Origin: Clostridia bacterium
GTDB lineage: Bacteria; Bacillota; Clostridia; Lutisporales; Lutisporaceae
Reading direction: 5' to 3'
Length of the DNA stretch: 64,000 nucleotides
NCBI GenBank assembly: GCA_035628995.1
Contig: DASPIR010000023.1
Span: forward strand, 372,001 to 436,000
The translations under genes and the position numbers were made by a program. The notes under the pieces are model-generated. The model was not told the origin of the DNA. It saw nothing but the letters and a program-made list of their open reading frames with translations, and searched no databases. This document shows, in pieces, positions 18,165 to 26,243 of the stretch (positions are counted from its first letter, which is position 1; each line of letters starts with the position of its first letter).

Positions 18165-18701
18165 CTATGACTCAATGCCTTCTCTGGCCGACACACCATT
18201 TTTGAAATAGTGCTTAATCTCCTTCATTTCAGTTACCAGATCTGCAGCATCAATAATTTCTTTTGAAGCGTTTCTACCCGTGATTATTATCTCCATGGTG
18301 TCGGGTTTAGACTTCAGAAGCTCTACTACCTCCTTGACTTCCAGGAGCTTATTCCCGAGCACTCCCAACAGTTCATCAATTATTAGAACATCACATTCCT
18401 CTTTGCTGACCACTGCTTTTATGAACTCAAACCCTTTTTCTATATCTTCCTTTAGTTCATACTTTTCCTTATGGTCAAGCGTCCAGAAAAAGCCTCTTTT
18501 CTTTTCAAATCTGAATATCTCAAACAAAGGGTGCAGCTTTTCCACACTATGAAGCTCTCCTGTATCTCCACCCTTTAAGAATTGTACCATGCAAACCTTC
18601 AGTCCTCTTCCGCAGGACCTGAGCCCCTGTCCTAATGCAGCTGTTGTCTTGCCCTTTCCATCTCCTGTGTAAACCTGTATAAGCCCCTTTTCAAGCTTCA
18701 T
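18165..18701 (-). CDS. cobO: Cob(I)yrinic acid a,c-diamide adenosyltransferase
   Basis: An enzyme of about 178 residues of the CobA/BtuR type, which transfers 5'-deoxyadenosyl from ATP to cob(I)alamin precursors. The P-loop is VYTGDGKGKTTAALG and the DEL/GLL region is DVLIIDELLGVLG. TGRNAS and the C-terminal DLVTEMKEIKHYF are typical. ATG 18701 follows AAGGGATG. No other cobalamin genes are nearby, which suggests corrinoid salvage. Gap to the YitT gene is 22 nt. Confidence 0.93.
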   Translation of the reverse strand: MKLEKGLIQVYTGDGKGKTTAALGQGLRSCGRGLKVCMVQFLKGGDTGELHSVEKLHPLFEIFRFEKKRGFFWTLDHKEKYELKEDIEKGFEFIKAVVSKEECDVLIIDELLGVLGNKLLEVKEVVELLKSKPDTMEIIITGRNASKEIIDAADLVTEMKEIKHYFKNGVSAREGIES

Positions 18702-18789
18702 ATAATCATCCCTTCCCGCTTTTGTTAGAATCATCAGCTCATATACAATTATTATATCTTCATTTCATTGTATTTCAAAGTAAAATATG

Positions 18790-18824
18790 CAAAAAAGCGC
18801 AATGCCTCAGCACCTGCGCTTTTT
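18790..18824. terminator. Terminator after the double-OB gene
   Basis: AAAAAGCGCA/TGCGCTTTTT arms with a 13-nt loop. Runs of A and T on either side would allow use on both strands; the minus-strand gene at 18828 ends 3 nt away. Confidence 0.82.
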
Positions 18825-18827
18825 ATT

Positions 18828-19496
18828 CTATTCTTCCTGCTCTTCCTCTTCGAAGCTTTCAGCTTCGCCTGTTTCGGCATCACACACTTCCATTTTCGAA
18901 ATAGATACTTCGTATGCTGTTCTTGTGATGACCTCCTCCTCTGACACTTTCTTCTGGTAGTTGCGGCTTTGTATTCTGCCCCATATCCTTATCCTGTCTC
19001 CTACCTTCAGATTCTCAGAGTATCTTGCATTCCTGCCCCACGCTATGCATGGTATGTAATCAGATTTGTTATAAGGCCTGTTAACTGCCAGAAGCATATC
19101 CGTTATTTCACGGCCGAAGGGCGTAGTCCTATATATTGGCCTTTTGCATATGAAACCGTCCAGATATATCTGGTTTGGATTTTTCACTTCCTGCTCTATT
19201 GGTTTTAGATTTCTTGCAAATACCGTAAGTATAAGCTTATTATTTCCTTCCTGATATTTGTTGTAAGACCTCAGCTGTCCTTCAACGAGGAGAGTTGAGC
19301 CTACATCAATATTGAGCCCTAGGACGAGCCTCTCTGATATCGTAATAGGCAGTGTATCGGAGATGTCACTCAGCCTTGGAACCTCCAGGTATACCGTATA
19401 AAAACCCTCGCCATACATTTCATGGCTAAACTCCGGTTTGGAAGTTACCGTCCCGTATACGGTAACATTGTTGCTCTCTATGACCTTGTCAGTCAT
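18828..19496 (-). CDS. Single-stranded-DNA-binding-like protein with two OB folds
   Basis: A protein of about 222 residues built of two OB-fold halves: VTVYGTVTSKPEFSHEMYGE...LLVEGQLRSYN and IYLDGFICKRPIYRTTPFGR...DRIRIWGRIQSRNYQ. The second half has the SSB-like CIAWGRNARYSENLKVGD. The tail is very acidic (ESFEEEEQEE), as in SSB proteins where it recruits partners. It is not the canonical ssb, which has one OB fold and is linked to rpsF-rpsR. ATG 19496 has AAGGAG 8 nt upstream. Exact role unknown. Confidence 0.78.
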   Translation of the reverse strand: MTDKVIESNNVTVYGTVTSKPEFSHEMYGEGFYTVYLEVPRLSDISDTLPITISERLVLGLNIDVGSTLLVEGQLRSYNKYQEGNNKLILTVFARNLKPIEQEVKNPNQIYLDGFICKRPIYRTTPFGREITDMLLAVNRPYNKSDYIPCIAWGRNARYSENLKVGDRIRIWGRIQSRNYQKKVSEEEVITRTAYEVSISKMEVCDAETGEAESFEEEEQEE

Positions 19497-19596
19497 AAGC
19501 CCCACTCCTTTCCTTGTTCTTGCGTATTTCAGGCTTAACCTACAGTATACATATTCAGCAGCAGCAAAGAATATGAATTATTTTTGCTTTGGATAA

Positions 19597-19640
19597 AAAA
19601 ACTCCCGCCATTACAACTTATTAAGTCATAACAGCGGGAA
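19597..19640 (-). terminator. Terminator after the Mur-ligase-like gene
   Basis: TCCCGC/GCGGGA base, extended by an A-T/G-U stem (TGTTATGACTTA with ATAAGTTGTAATG), and seven T on the minus strand. Confidence 0.85.
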
Positions 19641-19649
19641 TACTTAATT

Positions 19650-20960
19650 TTAATGTTTTTCATTATTTATTGGCTTCAGGTGTCTGCATAAGAGTCTATG
19701 TGCCATATTCATTTCGTCGCTTCCCAACATTACCAGCATATCCCGTTTCTTAAGCTCTGATATACTCCTCTCAATAGAATGCTGTAGTAAATGATAATAT
19801 CTGAAGGGTATATCATTTTCCTTGAAAACCTTCTTATAAATACGCATGCTTTTTAGAGGAAGCTCCCCAATCCTGGCATCACCGTCCATGCAGCTGGTCA
19901 AAATTACTTCCTTGCACTTCAGCATTTTGACCCACTCTGCTATAAGACACGCTTTCTCTACATGGAAACTCAAGCTTGAACTATTTGATAAAGATATGAT
20001 AAGCATAAGATTCTCACAGCTTAATATTTGCAATGACTCAAATGCCGCAGTATAATCCTGCAATGAATTGCAGTAGTTGTCTATTATAGTAAATTCACCA
20101 TCATATATTCTTTGAAAATGCCTGGCAGGAGGTTTATAACTCTCTACAGAGTCCTTAATATTTGTTATTTCCGCATCATAATACAGTCCGCAGGTAATTG
20201 CAGCCAGTGCATTGTATATATTGTGGCTTCCCATAGCATTAAAATGTACTGGGATCTCGAAGGGTTCAACCCTTTTTCCGCTCTTTGTCAGAAAGCTTCT
20301 TTGCACGCAATAATTGAAGCAGGTAGTCTCGCCTGCATCAATGCTTGACGCTGTAACAGCAGCTTTCTTATTCAGACCGTAAGTAATCTGCATGATTTCC
20401 TTGCAATCCTCTACAGCTTTCATCGCATAAGGCTCATCATTATTTACTATAATAGTCTTTTTCTTCAATAAGCTTAGAAAGAAGTCAGCTTCGGGCTTGC
20501 TTCCGCAATTGCCTTCCAAGTAACCCCTGTCAGTTAGAATTGCACTATCAAGACTCATATCCATATAGAAAAGATTGTATGAGTTTGTATCAATTGTGAC
20601 TGGCATTGCATTCATACCATCAGAAGTATTTACTTCGCGTAATATGTTCTGTATTAAATCCACCAGCACACTCTTATCACTGTCACCAAGAATCCCGATC
20701 AACCTCGCCTGCTGCTGCTGCTTTCCGAACAATCCATTGAACAGCATATAAAGTGTATCCTGGGGGTTCTTTACCTTTATTACCGGAAGATCAGGATTGG
20801 ATATATTATGGGGTGTAAAAATCAAGGATGCTCCATTTAAGTAAGCTTCATATATTTGTCTCCTGTTCCTTCTGCTGGACAAATCGACATATATCATTCC
20901 GGGTCTTACCTTTTGCGGATCCGCTGTTACTCCAATGTTTCCCGTACTGTCCACGTACAT
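19650..20960 (-). CDS. Mur ligase family protein with degenerate P-loop
   Basis: A protein of about 436 residues that follows the MurE layout: an N-terminal substrate domain (KVRPGMIYVDLSSRRNRRQIYEAYLNGA), a central ATPase region and a C-terminal domain (HFQRIYDGEFTIIDNYCNSLQDY, matching the MurE PPGR...DYAHNP block). The nucleotide loop normally GTNGKTT reads GILGDSDKSVL: the Lys remains but two Gly and the Thr pair are changed. The middle keeps GSHNIYNALAAI. It may be a paralogue with altered or lost ATP use. ATG 20960 follows AGGAGTTGG. True murE is not in the window. Confidence 0.75.
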   Translation of the reverse strand: MYVDSTGNIGVTADPQKVRPGMIYVDLSSRRNRRQIYEAYLNGASLIFTPHNISNPDLPVIKVKNPQDTLYMLFNGLFGKQQQQARLIGILGDSDKSVLVDLIQNILREVNTSDGMNAMPVTIDTNSYNLFYMDMSLDSAILTDRGYLEGNCGSKPEADFFLSLLKKKTIIVNNDEPYAMKAVEDCKEIMQITYGLNKKAAVTASSIDAGETTCFNYCVQRSFLTKSGKRVEPFEIPVHFNAMGSHNIYNALAAITCGLYYDAEITNIKDSVESYKPPARHFQRIYDGEFTIIDNYCNSLQDYTAAFESLQILSCENLMLIISLSNSSSLSFHVEKACLIAEWVKMLKCKEVILTSCMDGDARIGELPLKSMRIYKKVFKENDIPFRYYHLLQHSIERSISELKKRDMLVMLGSDEMNMAHRLLCRHLKPINNEKH

Positions 20961-21126
20961 TTTACCAACTCCTAGTTTGTAATATAGTGTGATAAAATAC
21001 AGGTTAAACCTACACATATTTTTACGGCTATCTTTTTTTATCATTGGCTTATAGCCGTAATTTTATGTATGTTCAACCGAAAATCACTACATCTATAAAA
21101 CAATTATTAGTTAGCATTTTTTCTTA

Positions 21127-21315
21127 CTACTTAATATTCTTAAAAAGCTTACTATCAAAGATCCTTTGAGACTTTACTGTTTTATCAATGGATTTCATCA
21201 TATCCTCAAGCTCATCCTCAGTCTCATTAAATACCTTTGACAATGATGATGCACCTGAAAACAGCGATTCAAAAATAAGTGCCTTGCGAACCTGCTTAAT
21301 AATTTTCCTATCCAA
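21127..21315 (-). CDS. Small protein of unknown function (62 residues)
   Basis: I do not recognise this protein. It is helical and charged (KIIKQVRKALIFESLFSG, NETEDELEDMMKSIDKTVKSQR) with no membrane segment. The start is TTG 21315 with a strong GGGGGTG SD that lies inside a perfect hairpin, so translation is likely controlled or weak. It is flanked upstream by a dispersed repeat. Confidence 0.55.
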   Translation of the reverse strand: MDRKIIKQVRKALIFESLFSGASSLSKVFNETEDELEDMMKSIDKTVKSQRIFDSKLFKNIK

Positions 21316-21322
21316 GATAACA

Positions 21323-21349
21323 CCCCCTTAATACATTATATTAAGGGGG
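21323..21349 (-). promoter_or_regulatory. Hairpin sequestering the SD of the 62-residue ORF
   Basis: CCCCCTTAAT (21323-21332) pairs perfectly with 21340-21349 across a 7-nt loop. On the minus-strand transcript the 3' arm ATTAAGGGGG is the SD of the TTG start 8 nt further on. There is no T-tract in either direction. Confidence 0.65.
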
Positions 21350-21350
21350 C

Positions 21351-21463
21351 AAGCGTTTCGCGAAAAACATTTTAAAATTTCTATCAGATTTCGCGTAAAC
21401 GGTTTCATTAATGTTATTGAATTCGCACTTTACCCTATAGAAATACTTAAATGCGTTCAATAT
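21351..21463. repeat. Dispersed two-hairpin repeat, copy A
   Basis: About 113 nt, homologous to 30479-30590. Hairpin 1: TATTGAATTCGCAC (21415-21428) with TGCGTTCAATA (21452-21462). Hairpin 2: TTTCGCG/CGCGAAA-type arms near 21355 and 21390. It lies just beyond the stop of the THUMP methyltransferase gene. Confidence 0.7.
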
Positions 21464-21474
21464 GTTTCGTTAGC

Positions 21475-22653
21475 TTATTTATCAATTTCTTCCTGTGTTA
21501 TATTTTCGATGATGTTATGCCTCGGGGGCTTAGGTCCGAAATACTGATAAAGATCCGTTTTCATCATGCCGTTATACAGCTTCCTCTTCTTATCCGCCCT
21601 TCTTCCAAAGAACTTCTCGAACTCCTCATGGGAGGTTATTATGTAAAAGGACCATGTATCAAGCTTTGAGAATACCTTGCCCATTTCTTTATATAACCCC
21701 TCAACACTCTTATGGTCTGAAAGTCTTTCTCCATATGGCGGATTTGTTACTATAAAACCGTAGTGATCCTTACTGCTCAATTCTTTCATGTCCCTTTTCT
21801 GGAAATGCAGCTTATCCTCCAAGCCTGCCAGCCTTGCATTATTTCTTGCCACTTTGATAGAAGCCTCATCAATGTCATATCCCTGTATATTTAACTCAAC
21901 ATCATTTTTTATCAGCGACCTGGCTTCCTCTTTTGTCTTTTCCCATGCGTTCTTGTCAATCCAGCGCCAGTTGTCTGATATGAAGCTTCTGTTGAGTCCA
22001 GGTGCCATATTCAGTCCTATCATAGCAGCTTCAATGGTTATTGTACCTGAGCCGCAAAAGGGATCTATAAAGGCCCTGTCTGCTTTCCAAGGTGTCAGAA
22101 GTACCATGAGCGCGGCAAGAGTCTCTTTTATAGGAGCAGCATTGGATATCTCTCTGTAGCCCCTTTTATGAAGGGATAAACCGCTGGTATCCAAATATAA
22201 AACTACTCTATCCTTATTAATGAACACATGTATAGGATATTTCTCCCCCGTCTCTTCGAACCACTCCACCTTATATTTGGTTTTCAAGCTTTCAACCACA
22301 GCCTTCTTGACTATTGCTTGTATGTCAGAAGTGCTGAAAAGCGTTGACTTTATTGAAGAAGCTTTTGCGACAGGGAACTCTGCATCTTTGGGTATCCACT
22401 TATACCACTCCAGTCCCTTGGTCTTTTCAAACAACTCTTCAAAAGAAAAGGCTTCAAATTCCCCAACTTTGACAAGTATTCTTTCAGCAGTACGCAGCCA
22501 CAGGTTTGACCTGCATATTCCTTCAGCGTCAGCCATAAAGCCGACTCTTCCATCCTCTACCCTTGTTGTTTCATAGCCCAGATTCCTTATTTCCCTGGAT
22601 AGTGATGCTTCCACCCCAAAATTGCATGGTGCCACAAGTTCTATATCAGACAT
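21475..22653 (-). CDS. THUMP-domain class I RNA methyltransferase
   Basis: A protein of about 392 residues of the RlmL/YpsC group, which makes N2-methylguanosine in rRNA. The N-terminal THUMP region spans about residues 1-160 (VAPCNFGVEASLSREIRNLGY). FIDPFCGSGTITIEAAMIG is the SAM motif and VTNPPYGERL the catalytic NPPY. It lacks the second methyltransferase domain of enterobacterial RlmL, as usual in Firmicutes. ATG 22653 with GGAGG at 6 nt is clear; the longer ORF to 22725 is not used. Confidence 0.92.
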   Translation of the reverse strand: MSDIELVAPCNFGVEASLSREIRNLGYETTRVEDGRVGFMADAEGICRSNLWLRTAERILVKVGEFEAFSFEELFEKTKGLEWYKWIPKDAEFPVAKASSIKSTLFSTSDIQAIVKKAVVESLKTKYKVEWFEETGEKYPIHVFINKDRVVLYLDTSGLSLHKRGYREISNAAPIKETLAALMVLLTPWKADRAFIDPFCGSGTITIEAAMIGLNMAPGLNRSFISDNWRWIDKNAWEKTKEEARSLIKNDVELNIQGYDIDEASIKVARNNARLAGLEDKLHFQKRDMKELSSKDHYGFIVTNPPYGERLSDHKSVEGLYKEMGKVFSKLDTWSFYIITSHEEFEKFFGRRADKKRKLYNGMMKTDLYQYFGPKPPRHNIIENITQEEIDK

Positions 22654-22825
22654 AGTCATCCTCCGTTTTCGATATACTTTCCTTTTATATTTTTCAGCAT
22701 ATACACTTAATCGTACTTTATTCATAAATATAGGTCTATTACTAAAATATCATAACTTGACGAAAAATGGTATTCTAAATAACATCCTTCAAAACCCTGT
22801 TTTATGTATTAATTAATTAAATAAG

Positions 22826-22860
22826 TAAAAAATACCTCCTATTTTAGGAGGTATTTTTTA
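22826..22860. terminator. Terminator after the PdaB-like gene
   Basis: AAAAAATACCTCCT/AGGAGGTATTTTTT perfect 14-bp arms overlapping the last codon of the deacetylase. Symmetric, so possibly bidirectional. Confidence 0.9.
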
Positions 22861-23628
22861 TCTCAATAACTTCTGCATTCCGGTATGGTCTATATAGTAA
22901 TTTTCCTTATAAATCAGCTCTGATATCGGCACTACCTTATACCCTTCCTTCTGAAGGTTCTCCAGCACTATCGGAAGTGCATCCTTTGTATAGGTTGCAT
23001 TGTTGTGGAAAAGTACAATTGAGCCGTTCTTCACCTTTGAAAGTACGCGCTTGACTATTGCATCAGCTCCATAGTCTTTGTAGTCAAGAGAGTCAACATC
23101 CCATTGAATGATCTGTATGCCCATTTCTCTGGAGGTTTCTATAAGCCTGTTGTTATAGTCTCCAAATGGAGGACGGAACAGAGTAACCTTTTTATTTGTA
23201 ATTGCTTCTATCTTTTTTGAAGTCTTTCCCAGCTCCTCAATAATCTGCTCCTTTGACAGCTGCGACATATGCGGGTGCTTTGCGGAATGATTGCCTACCT
23301 CGTGGCCTTCCTCATCAATTCTCTTTACCATTTCCGGATATTTATCAATCCAAAAACCGACTAGGAAGAAGGTAGTCTTTACCTCATACTTTTTGAGTAT
23401 TGCAAGCAGGTCTTCTGTGTAATTGGCCCCCCATGCTGCATCAAAAGAAATTGCGACCTTCTTTTCCGATGTATCCACACAGTATATCGGAAGCTGCCTG
23501 CTGTTATCCTTGAAAGCATCCAGCAGGTGATTGTAGCTTGCATAATTGTATATTAGTGAAATGCTGACTATCACCATCACCAGCATAATATTTATGGCTT
23601 TGTAGCTTCCTTTAAATCTTAGCTTCAC
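22858..23628 (-). CDS. pdaB: Polysaccharide deacetylase, sporulation PdaB-like
   Basis: A 256-residue protein with an N-terminal membrane/signal helix (AINIMLVMVIVSISLIYNYA) and a NodB domain. Motif 1 is AISFDAAWGA, where the second metal Asp of TFDD is replaced, as is usual in the PdaB group. Motif 2 is GNHSAKHPHM and motif 3 RPPFGDYN. PdaB is needed for stable spore cortex late in sporulation. The start is GTG 23628 with GGAGG. Single-gene unit. Confidence 0.85.
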   Translation of the reverse strand: MKLRFKGSYKAINIMLVMVIVSISLIYNYASYNHLLDAFKDNSRQLPIYCVDTSEKKVAISFDAAWGANYTEDLLAILKKYEVKTTFFLVGFWIDKYPEMVKRIDEEGHEVGNHSAKHPHMSQLSKEQIIEELGKTSKKIEAITNKKVTLFRPPFGDYNNRLIETSREMGIQIIQWDVDSLDYKDYGADAIVKRVLSKVKNGSIVLFHNNATYTKDALPIVLENLQKEGYKVVPISELIYKENYYIDHTGMQKLLR

Positions 23629-23817
23629 GTTGCACCTCCAAAAATCTTTCTTTCATAAATAATTTATTCAGAGGATTTGGAAGTAGAATATAAATGAAGT
23701 GCGTTATTAACATTTTGATTGACTGGTAAGCTGTTATGTTAATAAGCACTAGACCAACAGCCAAAAATTAAATATAATAGTAGTTAGTATTCAAATTTAC
23801 TTGGGGGTGTGGTATAA

Positions 23818-24357
23818 ATGGCCGAAGTGCACGAAAAGACCTTTGATATTAAGGTCAGGCTTACGATGCTGGATTATTTCCGTTATTACTTTTCACTTTT
23901 CAATCTAAAAAAATCAGGTTTAGTCGTCAATATAATGTGCGCAATTATTGTTATAATCTATACCTTAAGTTTAGTTTCATTGCTATACATTACATCCTCT
24001 ACCCAAGTTTTTGACTGGGGAACAGTTAAGGGTATAACTCTTGACCTGGTAATAATGATTTTGTTCTCAGCTCCCTTTATAAGAACATATCTTATTGCGT
24101 TCAAGGATGCAAAAACACATAAGGTCCTTGATAAGGACATCTATATAACTATTACTGCGGACAAGTTCATCGTATCTACAAATGACACAAAGCTGGAGTA
24201 TTCGTGGAAAAAGATGTATAAGGTATTTGATTTCTCCCATGGTTTTGCACTCTTCATTGATAAGAAGGATTTGGCTTTCGTCCTGCCAAAGAGATACTTC
24301 AAGAACAAGGAACAGATAAAATTCGTAAAAGAAATTATAGCAAAATATAAGAAGTAG
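23818..24357 (+). CDS. YcxB-like membrane protein
   Basis: A 179-residue protein with two membrane helices (LVVNIMCAIIVIIYTLSLVSLL and TLDLVIMILFSAPFI) and a C-terminal YcxB-like domain (ITADKFIVSTNDTKLEYSWKKMYKVFDFSHGFALFI, FVLPKRYF). The family is common in Firmicutes and its function is unknown. The SD GGGGGTG precedes ATG 23818. Alone on the plus strand, with a terminator directly after the stop. Confidence 0.8.
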   Translation: MAEVHEKTFDIKVRLTMLDYFRYYFSLFNLKKSGLVVNIMCAIIVIIYTLSLVSLLYITSSTQVFDWGTVKGITLDLVIMILFSAPFIRTYLIAFKDAKTHKVLDKDIYITITADKFIVSTNDTKLEYSWKKMYKVFDFSHGFALFIDKKDLAFVLPKRYFKNKEQIKFVKEIIAKYKK

Positions 24358-24388
24358 AAAAAAATCGGAGCATCAGCTCCGATTTTTT
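24357..24388. terminator. Bidirectional terminator between YcxB-like gene and minus-strand RNA
   Basis: AAAATCGGAGC/GCTCCGATTTTTT with a 4-nt loop. It can end both the plus-strand gene and the minus-strand microprotein/RNA transcript. Confidence 0.9.
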
Positions 24389-24403
24389 ATGCTTCTAATA
24401 GTA

Positions 24404-24506
24404 GGACACTCATATCATCGCACCACTATCTTGGGATAGCGGGACCGGCCTTGCAGTATTAGCGGTCGTCGCCTGACAACCGCACCATGCTCCTCCATGA
24501 GTGTCC
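24404..24506 (-). ncRNA. Structured RNA element of unknown class
   Basis: On the minus strand GGACACTCAT pairs perfectly with ATGAGTGTCC and encloses 83 nt. Inside are a 9-bp stem GCGGTTGTC/GACGACCGC and an 8-bp stem CCGCTATC/GATAGTGG. Both inner stems contain a pair that is G-U on the minus strand but A-C on the plus strand, so the minus strand is the likely RNA. It is GC-rich against AT-rich flanks. It follows the stop of a 57-residue ORF by 23 nt and precedes a terminator. I do not recognise the class. Confidence 0.6.
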
Positions 24507-24529
24507 GGGCATTATGTCCCAAGCATCAA

Positions 24530-24703
24530 TCATGATATGATTGTATGTACCAGCTCTATGACTTCCTTTGGAGTAAATTTCGCGTAATTAACCAGTAAAA
24601 GCGCTGTTAATGCTAAAGCAACCAACCTGATCAATGTTGAGAACGTAAGGGTGTTTATCACTTCAAACACATTCTGCGATGTTTTCTTACAACTGCGTTT
24701 CAT
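24530..24703 (-). CDS. 57-residue membrane microprotein
   Basis: The ORF begins MKRSCKKTSQNVFEVINTL, continues with one hydrophobic helix (LIRLVALALTALLLVNYA) and ends KFTPKEVIELVHTIIS. The basic N-terminus suggests an N-in membrane topology. AAGGAGGG lies 13 nt before the ATG, a little far. I do not know the family. It is followed directly by the structured RNA and a shared terminator, so the two are probably one transcript. Confidence 0.6.
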   Translation of the reverse strand: MKRSCKKTSQNVFEVINTLTFSTLIRLVALALTALLLVNYAKFTPKEVIELVHTIIS

Positions 24704-24747
24704 AGTGACTTTTTTTCCCTCCTTTCACACCAGGCCGGGAGGTGCTT

Positions 24748-24766
24748 AAACAAGAATATCTTGTTT
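24748..24766. promoter_or_regulatory. Operator-like dyad AAACAAGA-N3-TCTTGTTT
   Basis: Perfect 8-bp arms with a 3-bp centre, 45 bp upstream of the microprotein start. The spacing suits a dimeric repressor site, but no matching regulator is nearby. Confidence 0.4.
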
Positions 24767-24854
24767 ACTATATTATACCTCCTATTTTATTCCAGTCAAA
24801 GGAGGAAGAGTACTATTTTTACTGCGACTTTATTACCATTTTTATACATTTATA

Positions 24855-25241
24855 CTATCTAAATATAACTCCCAATATTATGGCTGCAATAACAGGAATA
24901 AAAAGATACATTAATATAATCCATACAATACCTCTTCTTTTTGATTCGTACTTCTCTGCTGACTTCATTTCATCTTCTTTCCCGATTTCCTCAGGCATAT
25001 CTATCACTTCAGAGTCAAGAATGGCCTTTGCCAATTCAGCAGCATCCTCAGGTACAAACAAATCAATTCCGTAGCGGGACATTCCCATGTATACCTCCAA
25101 ATAGCTTCCATTCTCTTTATGTCTCCTTTGAATTAGTATACCTTCAGTCCCAAGAACCGACTCCACCATGACTGCCTCCTGTTCATCAGCTACATTCTTC
25201 ACGAAAGCCCAGCCCTTGATTCTCTTATTTACCTCTGGCAT
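24855..25241 (-). CDS. DUF2007-like protein with C-terminal membrane helix
   Basis: A protein of about 128 residues. The N-terminal 70 residues look like the DUF2007 signal-transduction-like fold (WAFVKNVADEQEAVMVESVLGTEGI...IDLFVPEDAAELAKAIL). A charged linker leads to one membrane helix (IVWIILMYLFIPVIAAIILGVIF). ATG 25241 after GAGGTG is the start; a GTG four codons earlier lies in the SD. Function unknown. Confidence 0.72.
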   Translation of the reverse strand: MPEVNKRIKGWAFVKNVADEQEAVMVESVLGTEGILIQRRHKENGSYLEVYMGMSRYGIDLFVPEDAAELAKAILDSEVIDMPEEIGKEDEMKSAEKYESKRRGIVWIILMYLFIPVIAAIILGVIFR

Positions 25242-25275
25242 ATTATATAACACCTCATTTCATGAATTCTCTATC

Positions 25276-25842
25276 CTACTCTGTAACCTTCTCTATGCAC
25301 ACAGCAATTGGAGGGCAATTGATTTGATTTACAAAGTCACTTACAAGCACTATATGTTTCCTGCAATCAATGGTCTTCACATATTCAAGCACCGCTTCCT
25401 TCTCTTCAAAACCGCTGTCTCCGCCGTAGTATATTACCATCATTATTAATCCGCCAACCATAAGCAGTTCCATGGATTTCTTCAAGGCTTCTATGGTGGT
25501 ATCAGCTTTTGTACCAATATTATGATCTCCCTTGGGAAGATAGCCCAGGTTGAACATTACTGCCCTGACGCCCTTCGCTACATAGCGATCAATATTCTGG
25601 TGTCCATCCATTATTAACTCAACATAGCTGCTAATCCCGGCATCATCAAGTTTTTTTCTTGTATTTGCAAGGGCATATTCCTGTATGTCAAAGGAATAAA
25701 CCTTGCCCTTATCTCCTACAAGCCCAGCAAGGAAAAGAGTATCATTACCGTTCCCCATTGTGGCATCTACAACAGTATCTCCTTGCTGCACCACCTTTTT
25801 AATAAACTCATGTGAAATATTTAAAGAATTGCTGAGTATCAT
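25276..25842 (-). CDS. mnmM: tRNA 5-aminomethyl-2-thiouridine methyltransferase (YtqB/MnmM)
   Basis: A 188-residue class I methyltransferase with VVDATMGNGNDTLFLAGL (SAM loop), FDIQEYAL, and the family hallmark FNLGYLPKGDH. YtqB-type proteins methylate nm5s2U in tRNA wobble positions to mnm5s2U. AAGGAAG precedes ATG 25842. It lies 20 nt downstream of yraN. Confidence 0.87.
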   Translation of the reverse strand: MILSNSLNISHEFIKKVVQQGDTVVDATMGNGNDTLFLAGLVGDKGKVYSFDIQEYALANTRKKLDDAGISSYVELIMDGHQNIDRYVAKGVRAVMFNLGYLPKGDHNIGTKADTTIEALKKSMELLMVGGLIMMVIYYGGDSGFEEKEAVLEYVKTIDCRKHIVLVSDFVNQINCPPIAVCIEKVTE

Positions 25843-25862
25843 GTCTAAATATCTTCCTTCCT

Positions 25863-26243
25863 TTAATAGCCGTACCTTCCTGAATACTGGAAGGCATCCT
25901 TTATCAGGTTTATCTGGTATTTATTCTCTGCATCAACCAATATTTCTATTACATCAAACCTGCACATATAATCAAGAAGCTTATTAGTTTGGAGGTAGTA
26001 CAAAGCTGTCTTGACTATTTTTTTCTGTTTTGCAGCACTTACTGCCTCGGAGGGTAAGCCATATTTCTCACTGCTTCTTGTCTTCACCTCTACAAAAACA
26101 ACTGTGTCATTTTGCAATGCTATTATATCGATTTCCCCCACCTTGCAGCTAAAGTTTCTTTCGAGCACTCTATAATCACTTTCCGCAAGGTATTCACACG
26201 CCAAGCCTTCCCCAAAAGCCCCCAGAATTTTATTATTACCCAT
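25863..26243 (-). CDS. yraN: YraN family (UPF0102) endonuclease-like protein
   Basis: A protein of about 126 residues with the restriction-endonuclease-like core GEIDIIALQNDTVVFVEVKTR (catalytic D, E-x-K) and GAFGEGLACEYL. Family role is unclear. Start ATG 26243 with AAGGG; it overlaps the preceding flhB-like gene by 8 nt, indicating coupling. Confidence 0.9.
   Translation of the reverse strand: MGNNKILGAFGEGLACEYLAESDYRVLERNFSCKVGEIDIIALQNDTVVFVEVKTRSSEKYGLPSEAVSAAKQKKIVKTALYYLQTNKLLDYMCRFDVIEILVDAENKYQINLIKDAFQYSGRYGY

Noticed and set aside
21023-21059. Inverted repeat TACGGCTA/TAGCCGTA upstream of the Mur-like gene
   Set aside because: Only 8-bp arms around a T-rich loop, with no link to a promoter or SD that I can show.
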